A stretch of 64,000 bases of DNA from Capra hircus (Eukaryota > Chordata > Mammalia > Artiodactyla > Bovidae): positions 54,979,550-55,043,549 of the forward strand of contig NC_030817.1 of assembly GCF_001704415.2 (NCBI RefSeq), read 5' to 3'. Below are positions 12,901 to 27,900 of this stretch, piece after piece (within the stretch, counting starts at the first letter, position 1; every line of letters starts with the position of its first letter). The notes beneath the pieces were generated by a model. That model saw nothing but the letters and a program-made list of their open reading frames with translations, was not told the origin of the DNA and made no database searches. A program made the position numbers and the translations under genes.

Positions 12901-15900
12901 GAGGAATTATCTATAGGATAATTCAAGGACTCATACATATGCTGATACAAAGATTAGAGGAAAAAATGGCATTTAAAAAGCAAGCTCTAAGTTTATAAAG
13001 CTCTTCACCAGGATTCTTTTCTTGACATGCCTTATAATCATTCCTTTTTTACTCAAGATCATTAAACATCCTTGGATGGGGTAGAAAATGATTTTAAAAT
13101 GAATTGACACACTTTCAAATGTCCGCTGGTGTAAGCCCAAGAGATACATCATAACTTACACAGCATTCCTGCCAAAAATGTATAAGCTCAATTAAATCAT
13201 GAGGAATCACTCAGACAAAACTGAGACTCGTCCCATGAAACAACTAGACTATACTCTTCAAAACTGTCATCATCATGAAAAACAAAGAAGGCTAAAGAAC
13301 TATAACAGAATAAATGTCTATCAGTACAGAAATCCCCCTCACTAGTACAAAATACAATTTAATGCCACATGTTACCATGGACTAAAGGGGAAATCCTTAG
13401 ACCAACTGGTAAAATCTGAATATTGATTACATGTGCCATGTGTTCTGCCCATGAGATTTCCCAGGCAAGAATACTGGAGTCGGCTGTCATGCCCTCCTCC
13501 GGAGGATCTTCCTGACCCAGGGATTAAACCTGCAACTCCTGCATGGAGGTGGATCCTTTACTGCTAAGACAGCAGGGAAGCCCTATTGAACCCATATTGG
13601 ATAATATATTATACCAATGTTAAATTTCCAGAATTTGGTAACTGTGGTGATTATGTAAGAGGATTCAAGTCCTTGCTCGTAGGAGACACATGCTAAAGCA
13701 TATAGGGGCAAAGGATAAGATATCTATTCTCAAATAGTTTAGCAAAAAATGTTTTAATTTCCAGTTATGAAATAAACCTTGGGGACATAATGTATAGGAT
13801 GGTGACTATAGTTAATATTACTATATCATATATTTGAAAGTCGCTAAGAGTAGATCTTGAAAGTTCTCATAATAACAACAAAAAATTTCTGGAATATGTG
13901 TGTTGAAAAATGTTAACTAGACGTACTGTGGTGACCATTTTGTAATACATACAAATATCAAATTGCTATGCTGCATATCTGAAACTAATATAATTTGTCA
14001 ATTATATCTCAATAAAAATAAAATTTTAATTTAAAATATTAAGTATATATACAGAATTAAAGCAAAGGCAAACAACTGGTGAATCCAGGTGAAGGATTAT
14101 ATGTGAACTCACAAGACTATTTTTGAAATTTGTCTGCAAGCTTGAGATTTTTCAAAATAAAAAGTTGATTTAAAGGACTCCCCTCGTGGTCCAGTGGTTA
14201 AGAATTAAACTTAAAAGCTTCTGCACAACAAAGGAAACTATAAGCAAGGTGAAAAGACAGCCTTCTGAATGGGAGAAAATAATAGCAAATGAAGCAACTG
14301 ACAAACAACTAATCTCAAAAATATACAGGCAACTCCTGCAGCTCAATTCCAGAAAAATAAACGACCCAATCAAAAAATGGGCCAAAGAACTAAATAGACA
14401 TTTCTCCAAAGAAGACATACAGATGGCTAACAAACACATGAAAAGATGCTCAACATCACTCACTATCAGAGAAATGCAAACCAAAACCATAATGAGGTAC
14501 CATTTCACGCCAGTCAGAATGGCTGTGATCCAAAAGTCTACAAGCAATAAATGCTGGAGAGGGTATAGAGAAAAGGGAACCCTCTTACATTGTTGGTAGG
14601 AATGCAAACTAGTTCAGCCACTATGGAGAACAGTGTGGAGATTCCTTAAAAAACTGGAAATAGAACTGCCTTATGACCCAGCAATCCCACTGCTGGGCAT
14701 ACACACTGAGGAAACCAGAATTGAAAGAGACACATGTACCCCAATGTTCATCGCAGCACTGTTTGTAATAGCCAGGACATGGAAGCAACCTAGATGTCCA
14801 TCAGCAGATGAATGGATAAGAAAGCTGTGGTACATATTCACAACAGAGCATTACTCAGCCATTAAAAAGAATACATTTGAATCAGTTCTAATGAGGTGGA
14901 TGAAACTGGAGCCAATTATACAGAGTGAAGTAAGCCAGAAAGAAAAACACCAATACAGTATACTAACACATATATATGGAATTTAGAAAGATGGTAACGA
15001 TAACCCTATATGTGAGACAGCAAAAGAGACACAGATGTATAGAACAGTCTTTTGGACTCTGAGGGAGAGGGAGAGGGTGGGATGATTTGGGAGAATGGCA
15101 TTGAAACATGTATAATATCATATATGAAACGAATCACCAGTCCAGGTTCGATGCAGGATACTGGATGCTTGGAGCTGGTGCGCTGGGATGACCCAGAGGG
15201 ATGGCATGGGGAGGGAGGAGGGAGAGGGGTTCAAGATGGGGAACATGTGTATACCTGTGGCAGATTCATGTTGATGTATGGCAAAACCAATACAATATTG
15301 TAATTAACCTCCAATTAAAATAAATAAATTTATATTAAAAAAAAAAGAATGCAGATTCACTGCATGAACCCATGCAATGGGACATGGGTCAATCCCTGGT
15401 CAGGGAACTAGGATCCCACATGCCTTGGAGCAACTAAGCCCATGCACCGTAATCAGAGAGCTTACGCACTCCAAAGAAAAGCCCGCATAACGCAACAAAG
15501 AACCCGCATGATGCAACTAAGACCCAACACAGCCAAAAAAATTAATAAATATTTTAAAATAACTGATTTAAGATACTGTTCTGTGCAACAGAAGTATGTT
15601 GAGTGTGAATTTCAACAGTCATAAAACTTCATAGACAATATTAAATAACACTTGAATACATAATTATTGAAAGAGCATTTACCTAGAAAGCTTCAGTTCT
15701 GTTAGTTGCACATCCATTCTATCAATCACTGGAGGGTCTGAGTAGTTTTCACCAGATACCAGACTGAACTGATTCTGAACTCTGATTAACCCAAGATCAA
15801 CCACTACTGCATTGGTGGAAATGGAAGACTGTGGGATGACTATAACTGGTGCTTTCAAATCAATATTGATGGAAACACGAAAGCTCCTCTGGGCAAAATC

Positions 15901-18900
15901 TTTCACACTTGTGGCAGCCTTTTCTGCAGCCTGAGCAGTAGCTGTACTCAGAGCCTCTTTCGCTGTCTGGAAATTGTTCAGGAAGTTCTGGAGACACAAA
16001 GTAAAAGGAGAAATTCAAACAGGAGGATAAGCACATCGTTTCTAACACCATCTTCTTTTTATTTATGTGCTAATGTTTTCCCAATAAGTAACTTTCAGTT
16101 GAGTTCTATTTTTCTAAAGTTAGGAAAGAATTACTGACTATCCATCCATATGCATGAGCTACCTGACAATGGCTAATTATAAATAGAGTTATATGGCTGA
16201 GAAACAGAGAAAAAAAATTATAATAGTTTTTACACCTGAGAATTTAGATTCACTGTGTTCCAGCAAAAACAATTCCATTGTAGGCAATGCTAGACAAAAA
16301 TCATTAAATGATTTCAACTGTTAAAGAGAGGTTTTGACCTCTACATTAATCCATAAATAACATCAATAATCAAATCAATGCACATCCAAAATTCAAAGTT
16401 TTAAGACTGCAATCATAACTATCAGACTTGCTTAAGTACTTCTAAGTCAAAAAAATCTATATATAAATGGTGATTTTACCAGAAGTGACATGAGGAATTT
16501 ATGGAGATAGACAATCTGAATACAGCCAACATTGAGTGATACCACACCATCCACCTTGGACATGTCAGTATAGGAATCCCCCTCAGTAGCATCTGGATAC
16601 AAATCCAAGTTAAAATGAAAGACTTCATTTCCCATTATTGACACAGCCTGAAAAGCAGAAATGTAGATGAACAATGACAATGACAAAATAAAATCCCTAC
16701 TGAAAAGTGTTTATAATCATTATAGAAACATGTTTCTATCAAAATATATTTCATTAGCATTTAAAGAAATAAAATATATATTAAAATAAAACCTCTCATT
16801 CACCAAAAAATGTTAATGATTTACTGTCACCTACTTTCTTATGAACTGTCTTAGGATCAACGTCTGTGACAATAATATTTTCCAGTCTGGCAAATAGTGA
16901 CTGCTTTCTTGACTGAAGAGAAAGGGAAGAATCAAGTCCTGAAAAGAAGCATATTATTTTAATTTCTATAGATACCATAATAAGATCTTAAGATTTTTCT
17001 TCTATTGCATAACTTTATTTTGTAGGTGATATTTTTATAAATTTAGCAATGTCTGAACTCCCCATTGATACATGCAATATTAGATATTTTTGGTTTTATA
17101 AACAATGAAGCATATAAATTCATTTAAAAAAATTATTTGAACTTTCACCCTTATGAAGAAACTACATCTAGTGCAAATAGATTATCTTAGTATTTTAGTA
17201 AATTCTTTATACCTTATATCCAGTCATTTACATGGAGACTATAAAAGTTACATGAATCAACTTCAGATTAGTAGATGTACTGCCAGTTCAGAAAGAACAC
17301 AGAAAAAGCCTAGTTTTCTGGGTTTTAATTTCTACAAGAATTGTATTATACATATTCTTTACCTTTACCAGATCACAGTGAGGTTGTAAAGACAGAGTCA
17401 GAGAAAAAAACTAGACTCATTTTAGCAGCTTTTCCCTAGAAGAACATAATGGGCTCTTAGGATTTGTTCTTCATAAGGTTGCTTTGTATTTGTACCAAGC
17501 TAAAGCATATTCACAGACCTTAGACTGAATTCTGGGTTGACACTTAGCTCAGCTCATCAAGAGCATCCCTACAATGACAACAGTATTCCTTTCACTTCTG
17601 AGACACTTGTGTGTGCGTGCTCAGTTACTCAGTCGTGTCTGACTCTTTGTGACCCCATGGACTGCAGTGCACCGGGCTCCTCTGTTCATGAGATTCTCCA
17701 GGCTAGACTCCTGGAGAGGGTGGCCATTTCCTTCTCCAGAGACAACTCTCAAAAAGGTCCAAATCACCAGTATATGTGGTTCAGCTCTTGAAGAGTTAAA
17801 AAGAAAGTATGCAGTCCAATCATGTCATAAAATAAGCCAGTTTTCAAAGCTCGGAGGCTTCCATTTGTATATATGCTTTAGCATTGCAAAAGAAACCTTA
17901 TCTTTTCAGTGATTTTTAAGATCATGAGAACTTTTACCTTGAATCTTGATTTCAGCAATATTGTTCTTCTCATTGCAAACAACAACACAGAAAGCATTCA
18001 ATTTGGCAAACAGCCTGAAGTGAATAATGTCACTGTCTTTAGAGGATACAACCACTGCAAATAAACAAAGCAATTCTATCACAATGGGATTCTAGGACTA
18101 CATATTCTATGAAGGTTTTTTCCCTATATTAAGTGTTCTGCTTAAAATAATTACAGAATTCTCAAGTTCTTAAAGATCTCAAACACTTTTTTGCTTTATA
18201 TATTCTGTAGTTTGCATTTCCAATAGTGAGGTGTTACTTTTATAATGTAAAAGCAAGAAAGCATTTAAATAAATTTAAGGACACTGAAACTCAAGGAAGC
18301 TAAATAATGTGCCTATGGTCCCATAGTTTAAGTAGCAGAGTCAGGATCTGAACTGAGTTCTTTCTGATTCAAAAGCCGGGCTCTTTTCCAATTCAATGAT
18401 ATCCTTGCATCCTGGCCCTCACGTCTGTGGGTTTTGATTTCCTCATCTGCAAAATGTTAGATATGATTAATTAAACTTCGATGGAGCCCATTCAGGAGCC
18501 ACTAAGAGAGGAGGACGAGCTCAAAATCAATGCAGGTCTTCTTCCCTTAGTACCTTCATAAAGGCATCGCCCATCAACAACAAAATCAGAACAAAAACAG
18601 ACATTTAAAAAAAAACAGTATTAATCACATTTATCTAACATATCAGGCACCCACGTACGACTTAATTTGAAGAAAAGAATAAAAGGAGGGGAAATGGCAT
18701 GTAAATGACTAACTAGATGGTCTCTAAGAGTCCCCATTTGGCTCTACAATTCTACAACCCTTTCTAACTAGAAACAAACCGTATTTTTCATACCCTTCTG
18801 CAGAGCTGAATTTTTTTGCTGTTTTTCAGTAGAAACCTGTATGTCCTTGGTATCACTCATGTTTTGGCCATCTGATGGAATAATGGTTGTCAGGTAGTTA

Positions 18901-21900
18901 ATAGAAGAGAGAAGAGCTTGTGTATGCAGCAACAAATTTAAAGATGAAAAAGCCACCTAGAAATATTTTAGAAAGAAAATTACTTTCCCAGGCCAGCTGT
19001 ACCAGTAGTCTCCATATGATGAATGCAAAAGGCTCGTAACTAGGTTTGCACCACTGTTTTATACTGCTTGGAAGGAAGAAAGAGGAAAGGAAGACTTACA
19101 ACCCACAATCCTTAAATAGGGACTATATGCAGAATAAATTACACTTAATATATTTTGGGGATCAAGGTAACCTAATTACTCCACTCCCCAAGCCTAATTA
19201 TCATAGAGCATATAATCTACCAGAAATGGTCATTCTAATATTTCACATATACATGGCTTTTCTGACTCTTCAATGACTGTTTATTATGATTATATAAAAT
19301 ATGTTAGCGCATGAAACTCCAGAATCACCATGTGTTACCCATATGTCAAGAAATTATTTCAAATGTGATATGCATGAGATTTAAATATAAAAAATGCAAT
19401 TAAGAGTGACTCAGTCACTGATCTTCTACCACAATTATGATCTTATCATTAAAAAAAGAATACATAACTCATAGGAAAAAATATATTTTTAAAAACAATA
19501 ACTCCAAAAAGCTAAAATAGAACACAAACTGCTTTAAAGAATATATGATTTTCTAAAAGCAAACTGATTGTTTTTTAATTTATTTGGCTCTACCGGGTCT
19601 TAGTTGCAGCATGCAGGATATCTAGCTCCCTGACCAGGGATCAAACCCAACCCCCTGCATAGGTAGCATGGAGTCTTAACCACTGGACCATCAGGGAAAT
19701 CCCAAAGTGAAATTTTTTTTAAAAACCTCACTTTTTACTCAAAAGAATTTGTTTTCATTGCTTCAAAACACTAAGTGGACATAAAAATTATTAAAAAGAA
19801 GAATCAATATTTAATAGATTTTCCCATGTCTCCAAGATATAATCTGAAACTCATTTCTCTCATTTTCTTTTTAATGTTTCCTAAAACAACATTTTGCCTC
19901 TTCTTCCCCTATTTGACTACCTTAGTGTGGCTCCAGAGTACTCAGCATCTCTCCTTGTATTTCACATTCTTTCTGAGCTCTGCATTAAATGATATTGTCT
20001 GGTTTGTTCAGAATCCTGTTGGTTCTTTGTCAATTAAAGTTTCCTCATCTACAACATTCCCTCCTTTAGAAATAATCTGGATGTGATACAGTAAATTTAA
20101 ATAAGGGCATTATTATTCTGAATCATAAATATAGAGTATGAAAGACATTTATGAGGTTAATAACTTCTAATGACTCCTCAAAGGATACTTAAGACTTCCA
20201 GAGTAGGTTATTTCCAAATAGGATGTAGTCTTTCGATAGAATTTCTTACCTTAAATGTTTGTTCAGTTTTTTCAAAGGTAGTTTGAAAACTGGGTCCATT
20301 CTTATCAGCCTAAAAAAAAAAAAAAGTTCTAAGGAAGGAATTAAGACCAAAGTAAACAAATCATTTACTTATAATCATTAATTTATTTATATTCAGTTAC
20401 AACTGTATTTTTAAATACATTATATATTTAATTTTATTATCATTATTTTAAAGTTACATCCAAATCTATTTATTATAAGAGTACAAATTTGTCCTCCGCC
20501 TTTAAACAGAGGAGAACATGGCATCACTCACTTTTGGGAAATGGCTAGGGATCAGAAGGATAAACTACGTACGAAGGCTAGAAGGTTTCAAGGTAGTCTA
20601 GCCCATCTATTAGAAAGTGAAAGAAAGTGAAAGTCGCTCAGTCATGTCGACTCTTTGCAATCCTATGGTCTATACAGTCCATTGAGTTCTCTAGGACAGA
20701 ATACTGGAGTGGGTAGCCTTTCCCTTCTCCTGGGGATCTTCCCAACCCAGGGATCGAACCCAGGTATCTCGCATTACAGGTGGATTCTTTACCAGTTGAG
20801 CCACAAGGGAAGCCCAAGAATACTGGAGTGCATAGCCTATCCCTTCTCCAGGGGATCTTCCCAATCCAGGAATTGAACCAAGGTCTCCCGCATTACAGGA
20901 GGATTCTTTACCAGCTGAGTCACAAGGGAAGCCCAGTCCATCTATTACCTAATGTTTAAATCCCATTAGAAAGTCTTCAAGAAATCTATTTTAGGATATC
21001 TCCAGGAAAAGAAATCTCATTTTCTTAGAACTCCAAACTTTAGAGAATTTTGATTTAATGAGGTCTTCACACTGAATCAAAAACCCATCTCCCATCATAA
21101 TTACCAACTGGTTCAAGTTCTGCCCCTCGGGAATACATAAATTCAAAGTTTTACCTCCTGTGAGAAGCCTTCTGGCTAGATCAGTATCTCTGCCTCCCCA
21201 CTCCCACAGCGCTTTGTGTTCTTCCTTATTAAAGAATCAAACACATTATATTTTAATTATTGTTTACCTATCTCCCTACTGGTCTACATATTCCTTAAGA
21301 ATAGAGAATGTTTTTCTGTATCCCAAATGTGTAACAGAATCTGACACAAAAGACATTCAATAAATAGTTACTGAATGATCAAACAAATCAACTAATCTTG
21401 AATGAAACTAAATGCCATCAGTTCCTGCAGCATTCTTCATGTATCATACTTTTGAGTCACTTCCAAACCCTGGCAGTTCTCTACTCAATCAAATCCAATT
21501 TGACTGCATCCCTTCTGATATAGGATACCCAGCCAAATATCACCCATACAAACAATGAATGCAGGTGGATGAATGTCCTCCAGAAGACAGGAGAATTTAT
21601 TTCATCCAGGCTTCCATCTTTGTAGACAAGAAGTCTGGCTTTATAAAATCCTAGTCCTGTACTTGAGTGAAAGAGAAAGAAGGTATACAAATGGAAAGAG
21701 AAACAGTAGATATCCCTGTGATTTAAAGCTATGACACAAAACAACAACCTTTAACAAACTACTCTCATCTTTTCCCTCCCAGAGAATAGAGTATTAAAAT
21801 AAATATATAAACATTCTATGACCCTTACCTTAATGTACTCCACTTTTAAAAGATCTAACCCAGGTTTGTCAGAAGAGCTAATCAAGTGAAGTGGCTTCTT

Positions 21901-24900
21901 TTTAGATCCTGAATTAAAGAAAAAAAAAAAGTATTTCAAATAAACTGCTAACAGGTACTGCCAGATATCCTCTATATCCTCATGAAGATATACCAGTCAC
22001 TGCCTCCAGAAGCCAGGGAGGGAGACGTGATTTATCCACTGTTTTATCCATCTTTTATTATTTGCAGTCTTATAACTCCTGTTTATGAGATAGCTCAGAA
22101 TTTTCCATTGGAATAATCTTCTCTAAGGGAAATAATAGCCTAGGAAATTACTGTGGACTCATTCCTTCATTCCTCAAACATCCAATGAGTACACAAGATG
22201 TACCCTGGAACGAATAAACCATAAAAGCTACTGAGAGAATAAATTTTATGTCCCATCATTTTAATTTTTATAACCGATGCTGTTTCTGATATACAAACAC
22301 TACTGAATTGAAAGAACAAGGATTTCAATATTATAAGACCAGAGATAAATTCTAAGTTTTGCTATTCATAAAATGCATAATCTTAAATAAGCCACTTAAT
22401 CTCTCTCTATTTAACCTTCCTTTGTTTGTAAAATAGGAGTAATACGCCCTATATAATAGGGATTTATATGGACTCTCTGAGGCAGAAGATCATAGTAGTT
22501 AAGAATATAGACCCTAGGGCCCGATTTCTAGGATTTTAATCATGGTTCAGCCACTACCTAGCAGTGTGATCTTGGGTAAATTATGTAACCAATTTACAAC
22601 TTCATTTCCTCTTGTGAAAGCTAGAGATAATACCATTGCCTATCTCATAGCATTGTTATAAGGGTTAAATGAGTTAATATTTATAAGATGCTTAGAACAC
22701 TTCTAGCTATTATTTATTATAATTATTACTAAATAAATATAAGTGTTTCATATACTTAAAAGTGATAATAAAGCTGTTTATTGTCTATTGTTTCTACTTT
22801 ATGGTTATTACCTTGAATTTCATGGTAATCCAGGCTGATTTTCTTTAAATAAGATACCGCAGTTAAATCAAATGTTCTCATTGTAGCCTCTGTTCCCAAC
22901 TGAGTAACATTAAACACTAGAATTGTATCTTCTTCCTTCTGTTGTTTGGTAAATTCCAGAATCACCTAAAACAATCAAGATAGCCAAAGAAAGTACTTTG
23001 AATCATACTTAAAAACACAAAATCCTTCTTCATATATATCATCAAGACAATAGCAGAAATTTTGCTTATACTCTTCTATTACCATCAAGCTATTTACCAT
23101 GATTGGATGTTATCATCTTAAACTCTATAATTGAGAATATAACTACATCTATCTAGAAATTGTGATGAAATTTTATAACCTTACTGATTTACTCCTTTAA
23201 TTTAGTAAAAATAGAACTACATGAATTCTTCCTTAAGACGATTTTCTAAAACCTATACCTCAAAACTAAAAGTCATGTTTGGTGATAAAAGAGTCATCAC
23301 CATTAATGTAAAAAGTAAGACAAGGATGTTTACTATTACACTACTATTCAGATTTACTGCAGAAATGACAGTCAGTATACTTAGCCAACAAAATAAAACA
23401 TATATGTTTTTAAAAACATGCAAGCTCTTTGATCTCCATCAACAGATGGAGGTCTTTGTCCCCTCCCTTAGAATTTGGGCAGGATTATAATTGCTTCAAT
23501 CAATAAGAGTACAGAGTACTATAAGGATTTCCAAAGTCAAAAAGGCCATGAAACATCAACCTAGGCTTTCTCATTCTAGGGGAAGCTAGTTGCCAGATAA
23601 AAAGTTCAACTACCCTGACACTGCCATGCTCAGGAGGCCAAGAGTTGGCACTGTGGTCTACAATCCCAGCTGAGCACCCCCCCACCAAATCAAGATCCAG
23701 TATCAACTGCCAGCCTCGTGAATGAGCCACCTCTGAGGCCCTCTGAGTGTTCATTCAGATCACTGCTACTACAGTCAAATCTGACTAAAAGCACATGAAA
23801 GACCACATGCAAAAACTACTAAATGGGCTCTCCCAGAATTCCCAACCCACAAAACCATTAGCAAGATAAAATAATTGTTTCCGACTACTACATGTTGGGA
23901 AAACCTATAAGCCAGCCATAGTAACTAGAATAATACAAATCCCAGGAAAAAAACAAAAACTAATATTATCAGCTGTGATATAAACATATATCTAAGAAAA
24001 ATCAGAGTGTCAACTGAAAAATAGAAACAGTAAAACAGTTCTATAAGATCATTCAATCACAACTGAGATACAAAAATAAATTTCAAATAAATCAGTAATT
24101 TAAATGAAAGCATTCAAATCATATAAATAAAATCATGAGTAAATATTTCTGTTATTGTTCAGCTGCTCAGTCATATCCAATTCTTTGTGACCCCATGGAC
24201 TGCAACACACCAGGCTTCCCCTTCCTATACTATCTCCCAGAGTTTGCTCAAACTCATGTCTATTGAGGCAATGATGCCATCCAACCATCTCCCCCTTCTC
24301 CTCCTGCACTAAATCTTTACAGCATCAGGGTCTTTTCCAATGAGTCAGCTCTTCACATCAAGTGGCCAAAATACTGGAGCTCCAGTTTCAGCATCAGTCC
24401 TTCAAATGAATATTCCAATGAGTATTCAGAAAATGAGTATTTCTTTTAGGATTGACTGGTTTGTTCTCCTTGCTGTCCAAAGTACTCTCAAGAGTCTTCT
24501 CCAGCACCACAGTTCAAAAGCATCAATTCTGTGGCGCCTAGCCTTCCTTATGGTCCAATGCTCACATCCATACATGGCTACTGGAAAAACCATAGCTTTG
24601 AATAGATGGACCTTTGTCAGCAAAGTGATATTTCTGCTTGTTTAATACACTGTCAAGGTTTGTCATAGCTTTTCTTCCAAGGAGTAAGCGTCTTTTAATT
24701 TCATGGCTGCATTCACTGTCCACACTGATTTTGGAGCCCAGGAACATGGGCTGATTCCACTGTTTCACCATCCATTTGCCATGAAGTGATGGGACCAGAT
24801 GCCATGATCTTAGCTTTCTGAATGCTGAGTTTTAAGCCAGGTTTTTCACTTTCTTCTTTCACCTTCATCAAGAAGGTCTTTAGTTCGTCTTTACTTTCTG

Positions 24901-27900
24901 TCATTAGGGTGATGTCATCTGCATATCTGAGGTTATTAATATTTCTCCCAGCAATCTTGATTCCAGCTTGTGCTTCATCCAGCCCAGCCTTTCTCATGAT
25001 GTACTCTGCTGCTGCTGCTGCTAAGTCACTTCAGTCGTGTCCAACTCTGTGCAACCCGACAGACAGCAGCCCACCAGGCTCCTCCGTCCTGGGATTCTCC
25101 AGGCAGGAACACTGGAGTGGGTTGCCATTTGATGTACTCTGCATATAAGTTAAATAAGCAGGGTGACAATATACAGCCTTGGCATACTCCTTTCCCGATT
25201 TGGAAACCAGTCCATTGTTCCATGTTCATGTTGCTTCTTGACCTGAATACAGGTTTCTCAGGAGCCAGGTAAGGTGATCTGGTATTCCCAGCTCTTGAAG
25301 AATCTTCCAGTTTGTTGTGATCCACACAGTCAAAGGCTTTAGCATAGTCAATGAAGCAGAAATAGATGTTCTTCTGGAATTCCCTTGCTTTTTCTATGAT
25401 CCAACAACTGTTGGCAATTTGATCTCTGGTTCCTCTGCCTTTTCTATATCTAGCTTGTACATCTGGAAGATCTTGGTTCACATACTATTGAAGCCTAGCT
25501 TGAAGGATTTTGAGCATTACCCTGCTAGCATGTGAAATGAGCACAACTGTGCAGTAGTTCGGACATTCTTTGGCATTGCCCTTCTTTGGGACTGAAATGC
25601 TAAACACACCCTAAGACTAGAATATAAAGAAAAAAATTCGATAAATTTCATTATATAAATATTTAAAAATTTGGAATGGCAAACAAAAAAAAAGGTCAAA
25701 CTGAGAAAAATATTTCAAATGGCACTACTATTTTTTCTTAGATGATTTTGATTGCTTATCACTTTAGTTCATTAATTCAGTACTTTAAAAAATATTTATT
25801 GAGCTCCATCTTCCATGTATAAGAGAGTGCCAGCCACTTAGAACATCAAAATAACCAGGACAGACAAGGTCCTTGTCTTCATGAAGCTTACATTCTAGGG
25901 ACGTTAGGGGAAAGCAAAGGTTACTCTCCTGTGTTGGGCGGTCAGGCCTTTCTAGTAAGTCAGCACTTCTGAAGGAAGTAAAGAATCAAGCCATACAGGA
26001 AAAGAGTTTTCCAGGCAAAAGAAACAGCAAGCACAAAGAATATGTGCTGGTGCATATAAGAAACCAAAAAAGCAAGCATAAGCTCCACATGGCAAGAAAT
26101 TTGCTCACTGCTGTGGCTCTGTTATTTAAAATGATGCCTGGTATTTGCTGACATTGATAAATATTTACTGAAGGAATGAATGAAATGTGGCTGGAGCAGA
26201 ATGAGCAAGGCAAAAGAGAACTGCAGATGAAGCTAAAGAAGTCACACGGTGTGACCTGTAGATCATGTAAAACACTGTAGTCATGGGAAGATTTTAGCCC
26301 TTTACTGTGAGTGAGATTGAAAGCCTCTATCAGATTATGAGCAAAGCAATGGCATGATCTGACTTTCCCTAACAAAGGATCACTTGGGTACTGTGCAGAG
26401 AATAGACAGAGTGCACGATAGAAGCAGAGAGACAGGTAAGAGCCTTCTGCAATAGTCCAAGCAAGAGATGATGATGACTTGGACCCTGCAGAAGCAATGG
26501 AACAGAAGGGAAATCATTTGAGAATCTTATGAAGGTAAAGTCAAGGGGCTTTCTAATGTGTTAGATGGAAATATGAGAGACAGGTAATTCAAAGAAGGCT
26601 GAACTTGGAGAACACATCTTTCTTTAAACAAATCCCAATAATACTCGGGTATAAAACAGTCACTAAGAAACACCTCCTTTTTATACCTTTCTGTTTTATT
26701 TCAAAGCAATAGATTTTCATTTAAAATTCTTTAGTACATAAAAAGCAAAGAGGCAAAAACGAAAAACTATAATCTCACCGTACAGAGAGGAACACTATTA
26801 TTTATTTTAAAAAGGTGTGTATGCACGCGTTTAATTTCTAAATGGAATTATACCCTTGGAACTGCAACCTCTTTTTTTCCCCAAATAAAAATATGCTGTG
26901 AACATTGCTCCATGTCAATGTTTCCTTTTATTATTACATGACTTAATGACTGTAAAGACAATGCTGCAAATTTAGGTTGCCTGCATTCTTCTAAATTATA
27001 AGCATGAAAACAAACTATGTTATTTAGATTAAAAGTTGAAAAAACTGAGGGAAATATGTCACAGAAATTTTCTACAGAAAAGAAAATCCTAATTGAGAGT
27101 CTCAAGCTTTTCCAGAATACATCAGATATACTGTAGATCACACATATCAGTTTTTACAAAATAACATTTTATTTTCTTAGAACTATGTGTGCGTGTGTGT
27201 GTGTGTGTATACACACATGCATGTATGTGTGGGAGCAGGGAAGATAGAATACCACATTTTAAATATATTTAATGTTTGGGTCTAGCATGAGACTGTTTAT
27301 AAGGACAGCAGTAACAAGAATATATTTATGGACAAACAAATATACATACCTCTTTAACTTCAAACTTTAGTAGAAGATTAATGAGCTCCTCATTTGGGGC
27401 TTCAGGAACTTTTTTCACATCTGACACTTTCGTACTTTTACTAGGCTGTATGTCTCCATCCTCAGCATCAAAATACTCATCATCAGATTCTAAAGGAAGA
27501 AAACTGACTTGAGAGAATGTCCATCGAAAACTGTGTAAAACACTCTAATTGAAATAGCTCAAAAGTCAACTTCATTTATTAGACAAAACCTTCATATTCA
27601 GAATCATAATACAGCTTCTAAGTTCCAAAAAGTAACTCAACCTGGCATGGGATAATCATATATAAAATCAAATTGTCTTTCTATTTCCTTCTTCAACATT
27701 TCTGATTGCTTTTCACTTCAGCTTATTCATTCACTTTTCAATAAAATATTTATTGGGTATCATCTATCACATATCAGTCTGTACTAGCCACTAAGGATAC
27801 TAGAGTGGTCAGGACTGACATTATCCTTGCCTTCATCAAGTTCACAAAAGATCAGTTAGACCAGAGATAAAGAAAAGACTCAAGTAGAGATCAGGGCCAA

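Larger units (their letters stand above)
13130..14167 (+). repeat. Ancient L1M-type 3' end split by two later insertions
   Basis: Pieces at about 13130-13430, 13590-13740 and 14040-14167 read in order like one old LINE 3' UTR (ACCAACTGGTAAAATCTGAA; TATACCAATGTTAAATTTCC; TTTTTCAAAATAAAAAGTTG). A Bov-tA and a second L1 3' UTR interrupt it. Confidence 0.65.

Noticed and set aside
23500..23754. 84-codon minus-strand open frame
   Set aside because: It is the reverse of the MLT1-type LTR at 23425-23895.
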